Part shown: positions 13,201-23,640 of the stretch, one piece after another
How positions within the stretch are numbered: position 1 is the stretch's first letter
Layout: every line of letters starts with the position of its first letter
From: Strix aluco
Lineage: Eukaryota; Chordata; Aves; Strigiformes; Strigidae
Assembly: GCF_031877795.1 (NCBI RefSeq)
Contig: NC_133934.1
Coordinates: 105,712,610 to 105,776,609, forward strand
Reading direction: 5' to 3'
Length of the DNA stretch: 64,000 nucleotides
The notes under the pieces: generated by a model
Database searches by the model: none
Seen by the model: only the letters and a program-made list of their open reading frames with translations
What the model was told of the DNA's origin: nothing
Program-made: the position numbers and the translations under genes

Positions 13201-16200
13201 GTTTGCTACACAGAGCCCCAGGGCCTTCTCCTCCCCCTGTGCCTTTGAACCTGCTCCAGACTTCTCAGCCCTGCAGGCCTCCAAACCTGGCCTGCTGCAG
13301 ACCTAATTAACTCCCTTGTTTTAGTGACAACAGACCATAAATGAACGAGTAATTGGTTCACAGAGGCAGCAGATCCTCGTGTGTGCTCACATGGACATGA
13401 CTGCTCCCTTTGGTCTGCTGGGGAAGCCCTCTCCTGCTTGCCAAGGGTGCCTGCAGTCCCTCTCTGCAGCCAGCCACTTCAGGATCATCTAACAGAGAGC
13501 ACACTGCCTCCCCGTTTCCAGCAAGCTCCCTCAGTACCTTTGCAGCCATCAGAAGACACCAGTCTTCTCAGGGCATGACACCTTTGAATTCAAGCAAGAA
13601 AGTTTGCCTGGATTGTGGACCGCACCCTAACCCCCTCCAGCTCAGCGGGCAGGCGCAGACCCCAGGCCTGGCAGTGATACTGCCACACTAGTTTCTCCCC
13701 CCATTGGTACTCACTGAGGTTTGCACACAGCTGGATGGATGTAAGAAGACGACCACCCCATGTTCCCTCTTACCCCTTGCATCACAAGGATGGAGAACAG
13801 CAGAGAGCAGCAGGGCCCTTTCACAGGGGGATATCTGGGCAGGATTATCCCATGGCTCCTGGACCAAACAGGCAGCTCCTCAGCCTTTGGAAACCTCCCT
13901 CGCCTTTGTTCCTTGGCCTTCTAGGGTTGGGGGAAGGGATCCTGATGAACATGTTTGTGCTGTTCTTCTTAATAGGGTGTTGTGTAACACAGAGGGAAGT
14001 GACTACACCGGGGACCCCAGCTGAGAACAGAGACTTTAATCCTGCTGCCCAGGGAAAACTTGGAAAAAATACCTACATCTGTTCTGTTGCATTAGGCTCA
14101 TGGCTCAGAGGCTGACAGCTGACCCTGGCTGCTCATGATGCCAAGATACAGTCCCTGCCAGACAGTGCCAGGGTAAATTACCATGACTGATTAGAAAGGC
14201 AAAAGGCAGCCAGAGAAAACTGGGGAGGGAGTTCTCCCTGTACAGGTTTCTGGAGAAGGGAGAAGGCCAAGCCACAGTGCACCAGGGCACTTTGTTTTCT
14301 CCACTGCCACATTGGCAAACAGAGCAGAGAAGGTGCAACAGTAGAAGAGAACAGGGCTGGGTATGAGATGCAGGGAGAGGGATGAAGGTGAGGAGGCAGA
14401 GAAGAAACCACAGTTGCATCCACTTCTTCATGGGGCTCACCAAGGATGGACTTCTGGAGACAACCCTACTCCTCATCAAACCTGTGATAGGCTGAGGCCA
14501 GGGAGGAAAAAAAGGTGCTCTTGTATCTACAAGCAGGGTTCATGGTTTGAGAGGGGCAGATGTTGGCCTTGCAGAGCAGTGCACACTCTTCCTGCCATCA
14601 GTCTGCCAGCTCTAGGACATGTAAGAACACAGGTGTGGGACTCCCTGACCCAGCACTGCAACACAGCTCCCTTCCAGGCTCAGACTTTGTCATAACCTCA
14701 CATCCATCTAACACCTCAGACAGGAGTATAAAGTAACTTAGCTATCCAGGGAACAGAACAACAGTACCAAAATTTGGCTAATAGCAGACAGCTAGATGAT
14801 CTGGAAACATGTCAAAGACTAGTCACCATATTTGGCAGGGCTCTGCACCGATACACCCATTGGGAACATGGTAGGTGCTGCACTGAGACCACAGGGCATG
14901 AGGGAGAGTCCCTTCTCTGTGCAGCCCCTCTTACAGACAGCAGGATGCTGAGGGTGGCCCTCCCCTAGATGGGAGAGGGTTTCTGGAAAGCCGTTAACAT
15001 CCAGTTCCATGAAGGATCTGCTTTTTCCTTATTCAAGTATTAAATTGGCTCAACCCTAATTAGCATGACATCCATGACAGGATTAAAGCAGATTCTGCCT
15101 TCCTCTTCCTTGCCTAGGGCCACCAGCTGCCAAGCACTCCTCCAGGTCATCATCTTGCACAGGACAGTGGCTAGCTTCAAGAGAAGCAGAAAGCAAGCTC
15201 CTTTAACTCCTGTCCATCAGAGGCAGGCTTTGACCCTGAAGCAGGGAGGTTTGTTTGCTTTAAATCTTACTTAACCATGGATGTTTTTATTATCCACATC
15301 CATGTCACACTCTTTTATCTGCCTTTAGGAAGACAGGGAGGAAAGTCCTTGCTTTCCTCAGTCCATCTGTGGAGTAGACAGCTTTGATTAGCCATGTGCT
15401 TGTTGCCTTTCAATCCCTGCTGGCTGTTGCTTTGACCTCATTCTACAAGACAAAGGGATCAGGAGGAGCTGTGTGTTGCCTCAGCACCCTTCAGCATTTT
15501 ATAACCTTCTACTTCAACACCACAACCTTGTATCAGACTCTGGTCCTCTATCTGTCTCCATAGGCTACCTCTTCACAGAATTCTAAACCTCCAGCACTGA
15601 ACTGAGCACTTGAGGAGCAGGGATCCTGCTGAGAAATGCAGCCAGAGAGATGCCTCCTGATTTGTGAGCATTTCTGCACTAGAATCTAAAGACGTCTCTT
15701 GGGTCCACCACCACCAGTCCCATGACTCTTTACCACCTTCCTCTACTCTTGGTGCCTTTCTCTCTGCTCCTTACACTGCTGGGGAGCAGATCCGTCAAGG
15801 TCAGAGCCTCAGGCCTGAGCTGGCCTGGCAGCACCAAGCACATTACACCTCACTGTGTTTGGTATGCAGCTCCTCTGACACCCTGCCACTTTGCACTTAA
15901 ATTGTAGCTCAGCCCTGCTCAGGAGGAAGACCCAGAGGGGCACAGCAGAGCCAACTCCCGGTAAGACATTCCCAGAGCGCCTTCCAAAGCCACTTCCAAC
16001 AGGCTACTGACACCGCTAACTGCAAAGTGGGCCAAGACACCTCTACTCAAAAACAACCTGATGCAGAGAGTGTCCAAGGCAGGCACTGCCCATGCAGGGA
16101 CCACTTCAGTACAGTTGACCCCTGAGGGTGGTAAGAGCATCCTTTTTCCTTTCTGTCCCTGGAGCTGCTGCACTGCTCCAGTCACCTACTGCAACTCATC

Positions 16201-16825
16201 CAAACTCATGTCAACTTTGAGTCCCCCAGGCTCTCTGGAAAGGCTAGTGGTGCCTGCAGTTAATAAAAAAAGCCCATTTCGTTATATTGAGCCCTAAAAA
16301 GAGAACATCAGCTCGCTCTGCATATCAGCTCAATTCTGCTTTCCCAGTCCATGCATTAAAACTCCCTCTCCCCTCACAAACCAATGAGTAATCTGTGTCT
16401 CAAAGCCTGAGGGAACACATCTAATCTAGTTAGTGTTACTGCTGCTTGTTCATATTAAGCACATTATTCTTACTAAGCTATTTGTCCTGAGTCTCCTGAG
16501 AGAGAGTGCTGCAGGTTAATCATACATATGTAAATCCAATTTCCTTTCATGCATTTTAAATGTGTTGCCTGGTGGAAAACAAAAGGGCAAGGGAGAGCCC
16601 TGCAACAGGGACTTGTGCTGAACCGGGGGATGCTTCCTGGATGCTCACTTCTCATACACTCCAGTTTGGGGATTAGAAGCACAAGAAGAGAATATGCCAG
16701 CCAACTCGTTTCCTAGACTGAGAGGTCCGCTGAACAAAATACTCCAGTAAACAGTAAACTGCAGGGTTTCAAATGAGCTGAAGTCAGCCGCTCCTAAACC
16801 TTACCAGCTCAAGTTGACTATCGGT
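10223..16825. other. Intergenic DNA, no gene recognised
   Basis: About 6.6 kb with only short, unrecognisable frames. A 37-bp tandem duplication lies at 10947. A short cysteine-containing frame near 12080-12130 (minus strand) with splice-like borders was looked at and not accepted. No repeat family or RNA gene was otherwise identified. Confidence 0.45.
10947..11020. repeat. 37-bp direct tandem duplication
   Basis: Two head-to-tail copies of a 37-bp unit (beginning AAACCAGGCTGAACCTCTGA) start at 10947 and 10984. They differ at one or two positions, so the duplication is recent. It contains no open frame or recognisable element. Confidence 0.9.
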
Positions 16826-16838
16826 CCCCCTCTGGTGG
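16826..16838 (-). promoter_or_regulatory. CTCF-like motif
   Basis: The minus strand reads CCACCAGAGGGGG, matching the CTCF core (CCASYAGRKGGC) at all but one position. It sits at the edge of a locally CpG-richer stretch (16800-17020), about 3.6 kb beyond the predicted AREL1 3' end. This would suit a boundary between AREL1 and the next gene. The match is by eye, and chance matches of this length are common. Confidence 0.35.
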
Positions 16839-17109
16839 CCAACCAGCCGCAGTCACCTTCTGCCGGCGGCACAGGGCTGTCCCATTGCTACCTGTCCCTG
16901 CACGGAGGCACCTTGGGCACCCCTGAGCCCGGAGGGCTGTCGGGCAGCACTTCAGAGCACGGAGCCGAGTCAGGGACGTGGCAGACCTGGGCACCACGGC
17001 AGATGTCATGAAAGTCTTCTAAAAAGGAAAAGATTCATTATCAGAACAGCCAGCATCTGCCCAGTCCCTCCAACTTGACTGCCTTAGGGCTATCTACAAC
17101 TAGGCCCTC

Positions 17110-17390
17110 GATTTTTAATAGCAATACTGTGTAGCACTAGGAGCGCCCATCTCGAAACAGGACCCCATTGTGCAAGGAGCTATACAACATGGGACACAGA
17201 CTGCCTGCTCTCTGAGATGGGAAATGAGATGGTGAGAAAGGACAGAAGATGAACAGGACAAGAGGGAGCAGAAGTAAACAAGACAACACTGGTCAGCATA
17301 AGAGATAGCAGTCAGTGAGATGCTCTCAATGGGTGAGGACATGCAGCACAAAGACAACAGTTCAATGTCTTACTAGAAGACACCAAGGCA
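17110..17390. repeat. Ancient amniote interspersed repeat
   Basis: The stretch contains in order an ACCCCATTGTGCAAGGAGCT block, a CTATACAACATGGGACACAGA block, a purine-rich A/G stretch, and ACACTGGTCAGCATAAGAGA. From memory this order matches a repeat abundant in turtle and crocodilian genomes (typical form ...ACCCCATTGTGCTAGGTGCT...GTACAAACAC...ATTGGTCAGCATGATAGGCA). The family name cannot be given with certainty. Divergence is high, consistent with an insertion that predates birds. Confidence 0.55.
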
Positions 17391-20300
17391 ACATTTTTGT
17401 ACTATAACTTTTAGTTTCAACAATGACTACAATTGCTACCAGTGTACTGCATGTTGTTCTCAATATAAAAGGGCCTAGGAGAGGGAAGGCTGTGTACCGT
17501 TGCTGACTGCTCTAGTCACAGACAAGGAGAAGGAGCTGCCATTTTCCCTAAGAGTCCGAGTCTATTCCACACCAGCAATAAAAGCCTCTGCAAATCTGAG
17601 TTATCCTCTACACAGTAAACCTCCAGACAAATCTGAAACCCCCGGAGCTGGTTTCATCATCCTCCAAGAGGACTGCAGACAATTGTATTTCCTTGCAGCA
17701 CTATCTCATCCTGAGGCAACCTCACGCTTCAGCTACTGAAGCACAAAAGCCCCAAGTAGCTGTTCTTTCTGGTAAGAGATGAGATTTCTAAGATTGCTCA
17801 GAAAATTGCATGAGTTTACAGGCCTTCATAATTATGTTACCATAAATCCCTAAATTAAGGGGTGGGTATGGGCCAACACACTTCTCGCAGCATATCAGAG
17901 AATTACCTCAAGAGGGAGAGAATAATTTGGTTTTGGCCACTGCAGAGTCACTCCCCAAAAAAACCACCCAAACTCACTCTGGCCTTCACGTGCCTCAGAG
18001 AAAACTCTGGAGCAGCCTTAGGCCAATTCCAGTTTCTCCATCCCTCATATGGTGCAAGAGCTCCGTTTCTTTCATGTGTATTTGTTGCAGATTTATACCA
18101 AGGCTGAGAGGCTTGGCTCTCAGCCTCACTCACCACTTCCAACCCCGTGTGCAATTGCCCATGCCTCAACATACTCTGTAGCACGCCATCCCTGCAGAAG
18201 GGTAGCTGGAAAAGACTGATCAGGATTTGGGTGAACTTCAGCTACAGCTGTTTCGTTTTACTGCACAAAAAGTTATAGCAAATTATGTCTAAAAATGAAC
18301 ACATTCATGCAGTAACACCTCCCTCCTACAATCAAGTTTCATGCTCTGGAGAGCAGAGATTAGGGTTTCTCACGCATTCAATGATAAAAAACAAACAAGG
18401 AAAGAGTTTAAGAGGAAGATTCTAAAAATCTCAGATTCTGCACTGCACAGCTGATGCCAAGACAGGCTGAGGTTCTGGTGGACTTTGCTGTTTCCCATAA
18501 GTGTTTTTCTTTTATAGTTCCTATTATCACGTGTTCAAACGCTTTCTGCTGTCATGTGCCAGGTCAGTCAGACACAAGATGGTAGCAGAACAGCCAAAAC
18601 CATACAAAACATAGTAATTCACTATGGGAACCAGGAGCTGCAGCCTGGTTCAACTGACCAAGTCAGCCATAACACTGTGAAAACAAGAAGATATCTTATT
18701 CAAATCAAGCATAATTTCCCCATTTTCTCATTCAGGTATCTGAAGATATTCCTTCTCTGTAGCTCTACAATTGAGGCAAACAGAAAGCTGAGTAGAGGAA
18801 CTGAATGTTCAAAAATCCAATTTCCCAAGCAGCACATCTTGACACATCTCAGGTCAAGTGGCCATGTATGGAATCACGGATCCTAAGACATCAGGCAACT
18901 CCTTGCTATTGCTGGAGACACAAGCTGGGACATGTAGGATTCCAGCTTGAAGTATGTGGGCATGATTTCTCTCCTAGCCCCAAGTCCATGCCAGGTGTCA
19001 GGATAAATGGAGGCTGTGGATTCAGCAACAGGTCACTGACACCACTCCCTCTCCAAGACATCACAAGAAACTGGTCATCAGGACAAACAATGTGGGCAGC
19101 CAGATGGTATCATGGATCCTGCAAAGAGAGGCAGAAACTTTAGAACTTACTTCAGGCTAAAGTAATCCAGCATGCTGAGCGCTCCTCTTCACACCCAAAC
19201 AGATAGAGTTTCCCGAAAACTCCAGCCTCAGCTTGGCCCCCTTCCCATGAGTAATACTGGTCATGGCACGTAAAGACATGTCCACATGGTTTGCTGTGTA
19301 TCATTTTGCTCATGCCAGGTTTGCAAAGTCACCCACCTTTTAATGCCCTGACCCCAACTCCAGCAGCTCTAGACTCACAACCCAGGGGACACTGGAACGT
19401 GTTTCCGGATTCTTCATAACACTCACCACTGCTTTATCTGTCTTCTCTGACTACAGCATAACACAACTTTGTTCCCACAAGGAGCTTCTAAACAACCCAG
19501 CACAATGCTACAGAGGCAATTCCAGAGACCAACACGCGCTGCTCCCTCTCTTCTTAGGTAGTGCTCATGGCTTGAAAGCCAGAATCGAGGCTAGATGCTG
19601 GTTTCATAGTATGTAAGAACATCTGCCTAGTCATGTGGTAGAACACACACAGCCAGCCAATGCTATGCTGGCTGACGATGGGCTAAATCTTTGTACAGCT
19701 CAGGAAACACTGTTTTCATCGTTTTACAGGCAGCAGTGTTAATGGACACAGAATCATGTTGTAGAATCTTCTCAAGTTTTAGTTATGATTTTAATCCTTA
19801 AGCTACAAAAAAAAAGTCTAAGGAAAACCAGTAATAAATCGAATGCTTTTTGTCAGAGCTGGGAACAGCTCAAGCTCAGAGATCATAGAAATTGGATATT
19901 GCCCCTGAAGGCAACAAACTGTCAACTTACTAACTACTCCATTGTTAACAGACATTTCCAGGTACATTGTTTCCACCCTGCAATCTGAAAGTATATTTTG
20001 TACAATTTAAAAAGGCGCCAAGGACTCAAACGCCCCCTCTTCTCCTGGCTTTATCTAACACTCTTGACAGTACAGTGAGGCACAAGCAGTACAAATACCT
20101 GCAGCTCAAAGAGTTGGGTAATACACAGCGAGATGAAAAAGTAATTGCACCAACTGCATTATTAACTTACATAAAAGAGAACTTAAAATAATTTCTGGCA
20201 TTACCAGCTGCTTCAGCCCATTTTCCAGACTACTGCAGAGAGGCCTCACAGTAGGCTGTGAACCCCAGCCCAGTGTCCTGCCTCTTCCCAGCTCACAGGT

Positions 20301-20460
20301 CCTGGGTTCAGTCAGGCATCCCAAAAGGCTGCAGGTGGAGAACTGTTTTCTTCCCCTGCAGCAAACCTCAGCAAGACACCAGAAGATCTGGAGAGGCCAC
20401 TCACCCATGGACAGCACTAATCAGTTTGATTCCCTCTGTTCAGTCTTGAAAGAATACTGA
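17391..20460. other. Intergenic DNA downstream of AREL1
   Basis: About 3 kb between the ancient repeat and the predicted AREL1 polyadenylation site. Frames are short on both strands, and no conserved protein segment, RNA gene or clear repeat was recognised. Read-through transcription from AREL1 would cross it. Confidence 0.45.
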
Positions 20461-23400
20461 GCTGAGAAGGCAGCATTTTTAAAATATTTTATTTATTATA
20501 TGAACTATTTACAAAATCAGCTACTACAACCACCGGCTTCCAAATTTTGGCTGAACTCTGCCAGAAATTCACCAGAGGGAACTAGGATTTAACCTGTGTC
20601 ATCCACAGCTCCTGGTTTTTAAAAACATGCAACATGGCCTGGAGGTGCAGGCTGAAGCCAGGCCCTCTGCACCTCAAAGCAGCTTCAGGAAACACAGAAC
20701 CTGTCTGAGATGATACCAGGATCCTGAAGATTTCTGCAGAAGGGCCTCTATTAAGTGGGAATAAACAAAAGATGAAAAGTAACGAGCCTCTGCCAGAAGT
20801 AACATACAGTATAGGTGACCAAAGCACATCGCCATTGCCATTGTTAAGGGCAGCATAAACAGTGACTGTACTGGAAAATGGTATAAAGCTAGAGGTAAGT
20901 TTAGAAACAGTGTGGTGGATCTCAGGAACATGGGACCAGCTAGGGGCCTGTAGAAACAATGGGGATGGGTTTAGTTGGCTAAGAGCACCCATCACAGTTC
21001 TGACTGCACTTGCGTTAAGAAGTCCTTGGCATCTGCACAGCTGCTGGGAAGCATGGGGTGCTGGCTGCAATGTCATGAGAAGCAGTTAGGAGCTCTTTCC
21101 AGCAGAGGAAGACTGCCCAATGTCCAGCTACCTCACCCTCAGAATAAAAAAAGTCCAGTTCAAGAGAAGAAAGGAGAAGATTCCTGAGGAAGATGTCACT
21201 GGCAGCATTGGCCCATAGCTACAAGGTGAGACTGCAAGACAAAGCTGCAATGTGGGAACAGCACCAAGCTACGCCTCCCAACAAAGAGGAGTTAAGCCGA
21301 GCACCACCACCTCCTCTCGGTCCCTGGAGGACACAGTGAAGTGGTGGCATGGAGAACACAGGAGCTGTAACTCTATGACCATGGAAGCCATATGCAGTGT
21401 AAATAAAATGGTACCATACTCTCCACCCAAAGGAGGTCAGGACCTTGCAGAACAGAGCCTGCACTAAAAAAGGGAGAACAGCCACTACTTAAGTGATCTA
21501 TCAGAGAGCAACAGTGGCAACTCTCAAGCTGGCAGCCTCCCAGCACCTCGATGCCAGTGAGGGAATGAATTCACAAGGCAAAGAAATCCCCCTGAGTAGT
21601 CTCAATCTCAGCTGGCTGCTTTTTGGCACCAAAATGGCTTATTTATTTTTTTCTGTACAGAAGTAACACACCCAGCCCAAGAATGGCTAAGATGCTGCCT
21701 TAAAAACATTTTTTAGATGTAGAATGTCTTCCCCCAAATTCCCAGTCAATTCAACTAAGCTACACTGAAAAAACACAGAGTTATCTTAAAATACCCACAC
21801 TGAACAGAAGTTTGCCCAGATTAGCTTGAGGGCAGCAGAAGGGGACTGAAGAGGATGCTGAGACTTTTTATCTAATACAGTGTTCTAAAATTAGCTCAGG
21901 GATGCCAGTCTGAGACTCCATTCTGGAAGAAATCCAGCAATTCCATAATCCAGTGAAAGCTTACATTGCAAGTAGTAGCAATGCAGGTTTCTCACACTTT
22001 GACTTCTGCATGTTTTTGACTCCTGACCTGAACTGTTTAAGGGACTTAAAGGGAGAACTTCAAGATCTTGAATTTTGCTTCACTGAAGAACTCATCAAGA
22101 TTCCCAGATTCCCCTTTCCTTTATTTCTCTGTGAAGGACTGAATGGACTGCCAGTGACACCACACACCAATCATAAGTTTACTTCTCACGCTGGTCTACC
22201 CACTCCTCTCCCCACAAGCCAGACAATGGTGAGCGCAGGCTGTTGAGTGATCACTTGAGTGAAGTTCTAGTTAACATTTTGTGCTGGAAAGCCAGCAGCA
22301 CTGAATGGAACAGGAGGAAAGGAGAGGTGAAGAAAGAAGGTAGGAATATCAGGAGGACAGAAAGCCAGCTGCTCTCCAGGCACCAGCACCCCTCTGGAAA
22401 CTCTGTCTGAAATGCAGTAGCGAAAGAGAAGCCTCAGGCTGCTGCATGATAGAGGTAGAAGCCAAGACCCTGTGGGATGCTGGGGTGGAGGTACCACGTT
22501 CTGCCCAGTACCATCACCCCAACAACAAACACATCCCAGTGCACACTGTAGCTGCTTACTGACCTTTAGCTGTTACTACATAGCATATATACCCTGAAGG
22601 TGAATGTGGGATAGGCATTGGTGCTCAGCATTGAGGGATCATACTCATGCCCATACTCTCTCTCCTGAGGAAGGGAAAAGAAGTCAAGGGCATGGGACAG
22701 CTTCCTGTGCAACATCAACTGTCAGAAACATTCAGTGGAGGAGAAACTCCTCTTCCAGTTCATTTACAGAGGCTCATTACCAGCCACTGCTGGAGAAGGA
22801 CGCGTCTGCTGCTGGACCCTGGCGGAGGTAGTACAAGATCACTGTCAGGGCCAGCACTTGTGCCCCGATGAGATTGTTCTCCCCTTCGGGTTACTCCCTC
22901 CAGTGGATTCTGCCCACTTTTCTCTGTGGCACGGGTGACAGCAGGATCCAGAGCAAGATGCAGAAGAACCAGAAACCCTCCTGGGTCAGGTGCTGAAAGG
23001 ATGTGTCCCTATACTCTTCATGAGTCAGAGTTAAATGAGCTATTGGAGAGCATCACTGGGGGAGCTGAGCCAAGACATGGAAAGTTACTAAGGCTTCCCG
23101 TGAGCCAGGTTTCCAGCAGAGCTCCATGCTGGTCTTCCCTCTTCCTCCCAGCGTGCTACAATAAAGGCAGCTCAGCAGATCTCCTGCACCTCACTGTAAC
23201 TTCTGCTTATGAACTTCATCTTTTCAAAGAAGGATGGGTGGGTGTACAGGGTGCACAGAAATCAAGTTCAGTATCTCCTTGATGAATGCACCACAGTCCT
23301 TTTGCTGTTCCACACTGAACCAAAGGGAGAATGAGGGAAAGGGAAAAGATGAGTTCTTGATGACATATTTGGGATACAGAAAGGCCACGTGACATCTTCT

Positions 23401-23537
23401 GGATGACAAATTCCTTTACATGGAGTCTTTGCTTTGCCTCCGTTGCCCCTGTGAAGGGAAGGAGAACAAGCAGAGGATTGAACCTGGGTCTTGCCACAAA
23501 GAGCCAGGAGGCTAAGTGATCTCCTAGAAAGGGGCAA
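20461..23537 (-). other. AREL1: Predicted AREL1 3' UTR
   Basis: The sequence runs without a recognisable gene from the AREL1 stop codon (23538-23540) to a strong polyadenylation signal near 20490, giving a 3' UTR of about 3.1 kb. The mammalian AREL1 transcript is also known to be much longer than its 2.5-kb coding region. Another possible, earlier AATAAA on the minus strand lies near 21643, so a shorter UTR of about 1.9 kb is possible. Confidence 0.5.
20488..20497 (-). terminator. AREL1: Two overlapping AATAAA polyadenylation signals
   Basis: The minus strand reads AATAAATAAA, two overlapping canonical hexamers, inside an AT-rich patch that contrasts with the GC-richer flanks. Cleavage would be expected 10-30 bp downstream, near 20460-20478. 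This is the best candidate for the distal AREL1 polyadenylation site. Confidence 0.5.
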
Positions 23538-23640
23538 TCACAGCATGCCAAAGCCCTCACAACCCTCGCTGATAGCTAGCTGCAGCATCCTGTGCATTTC
23601 TTCATAGGAGTCATAAGTAGGGAGGCACAGCTGGTTAAAA
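23538..23640 (-). CDS. AREL1: AREL1 last coding exon: HECT C-lobe end and catalytic Cys junction
   Basis: The exon opens with the third base of the catalytic cysteine codon (TG|T) and continues FNQLCLPTYDSYEEMHRMLQ to the invariant end EGFGML and a TGA stop. HECT ligases form a ubiquitin thioester on this cysteine, so correct joining at this border is needed for activity. The acceptor TGTTTTACAG is a good match to consensus. The C-terminal residues match human AREL1 at almost every position. Confidence 0.95.

Noticed and set aside
1-20460. Search for LTBP2 exons expected from synteny
   Set aside because: No EGF-like (DINEC type) or TB-domain cysteine patterns were seen in any frame, so LTBP2 probably begins beyond the left edge.
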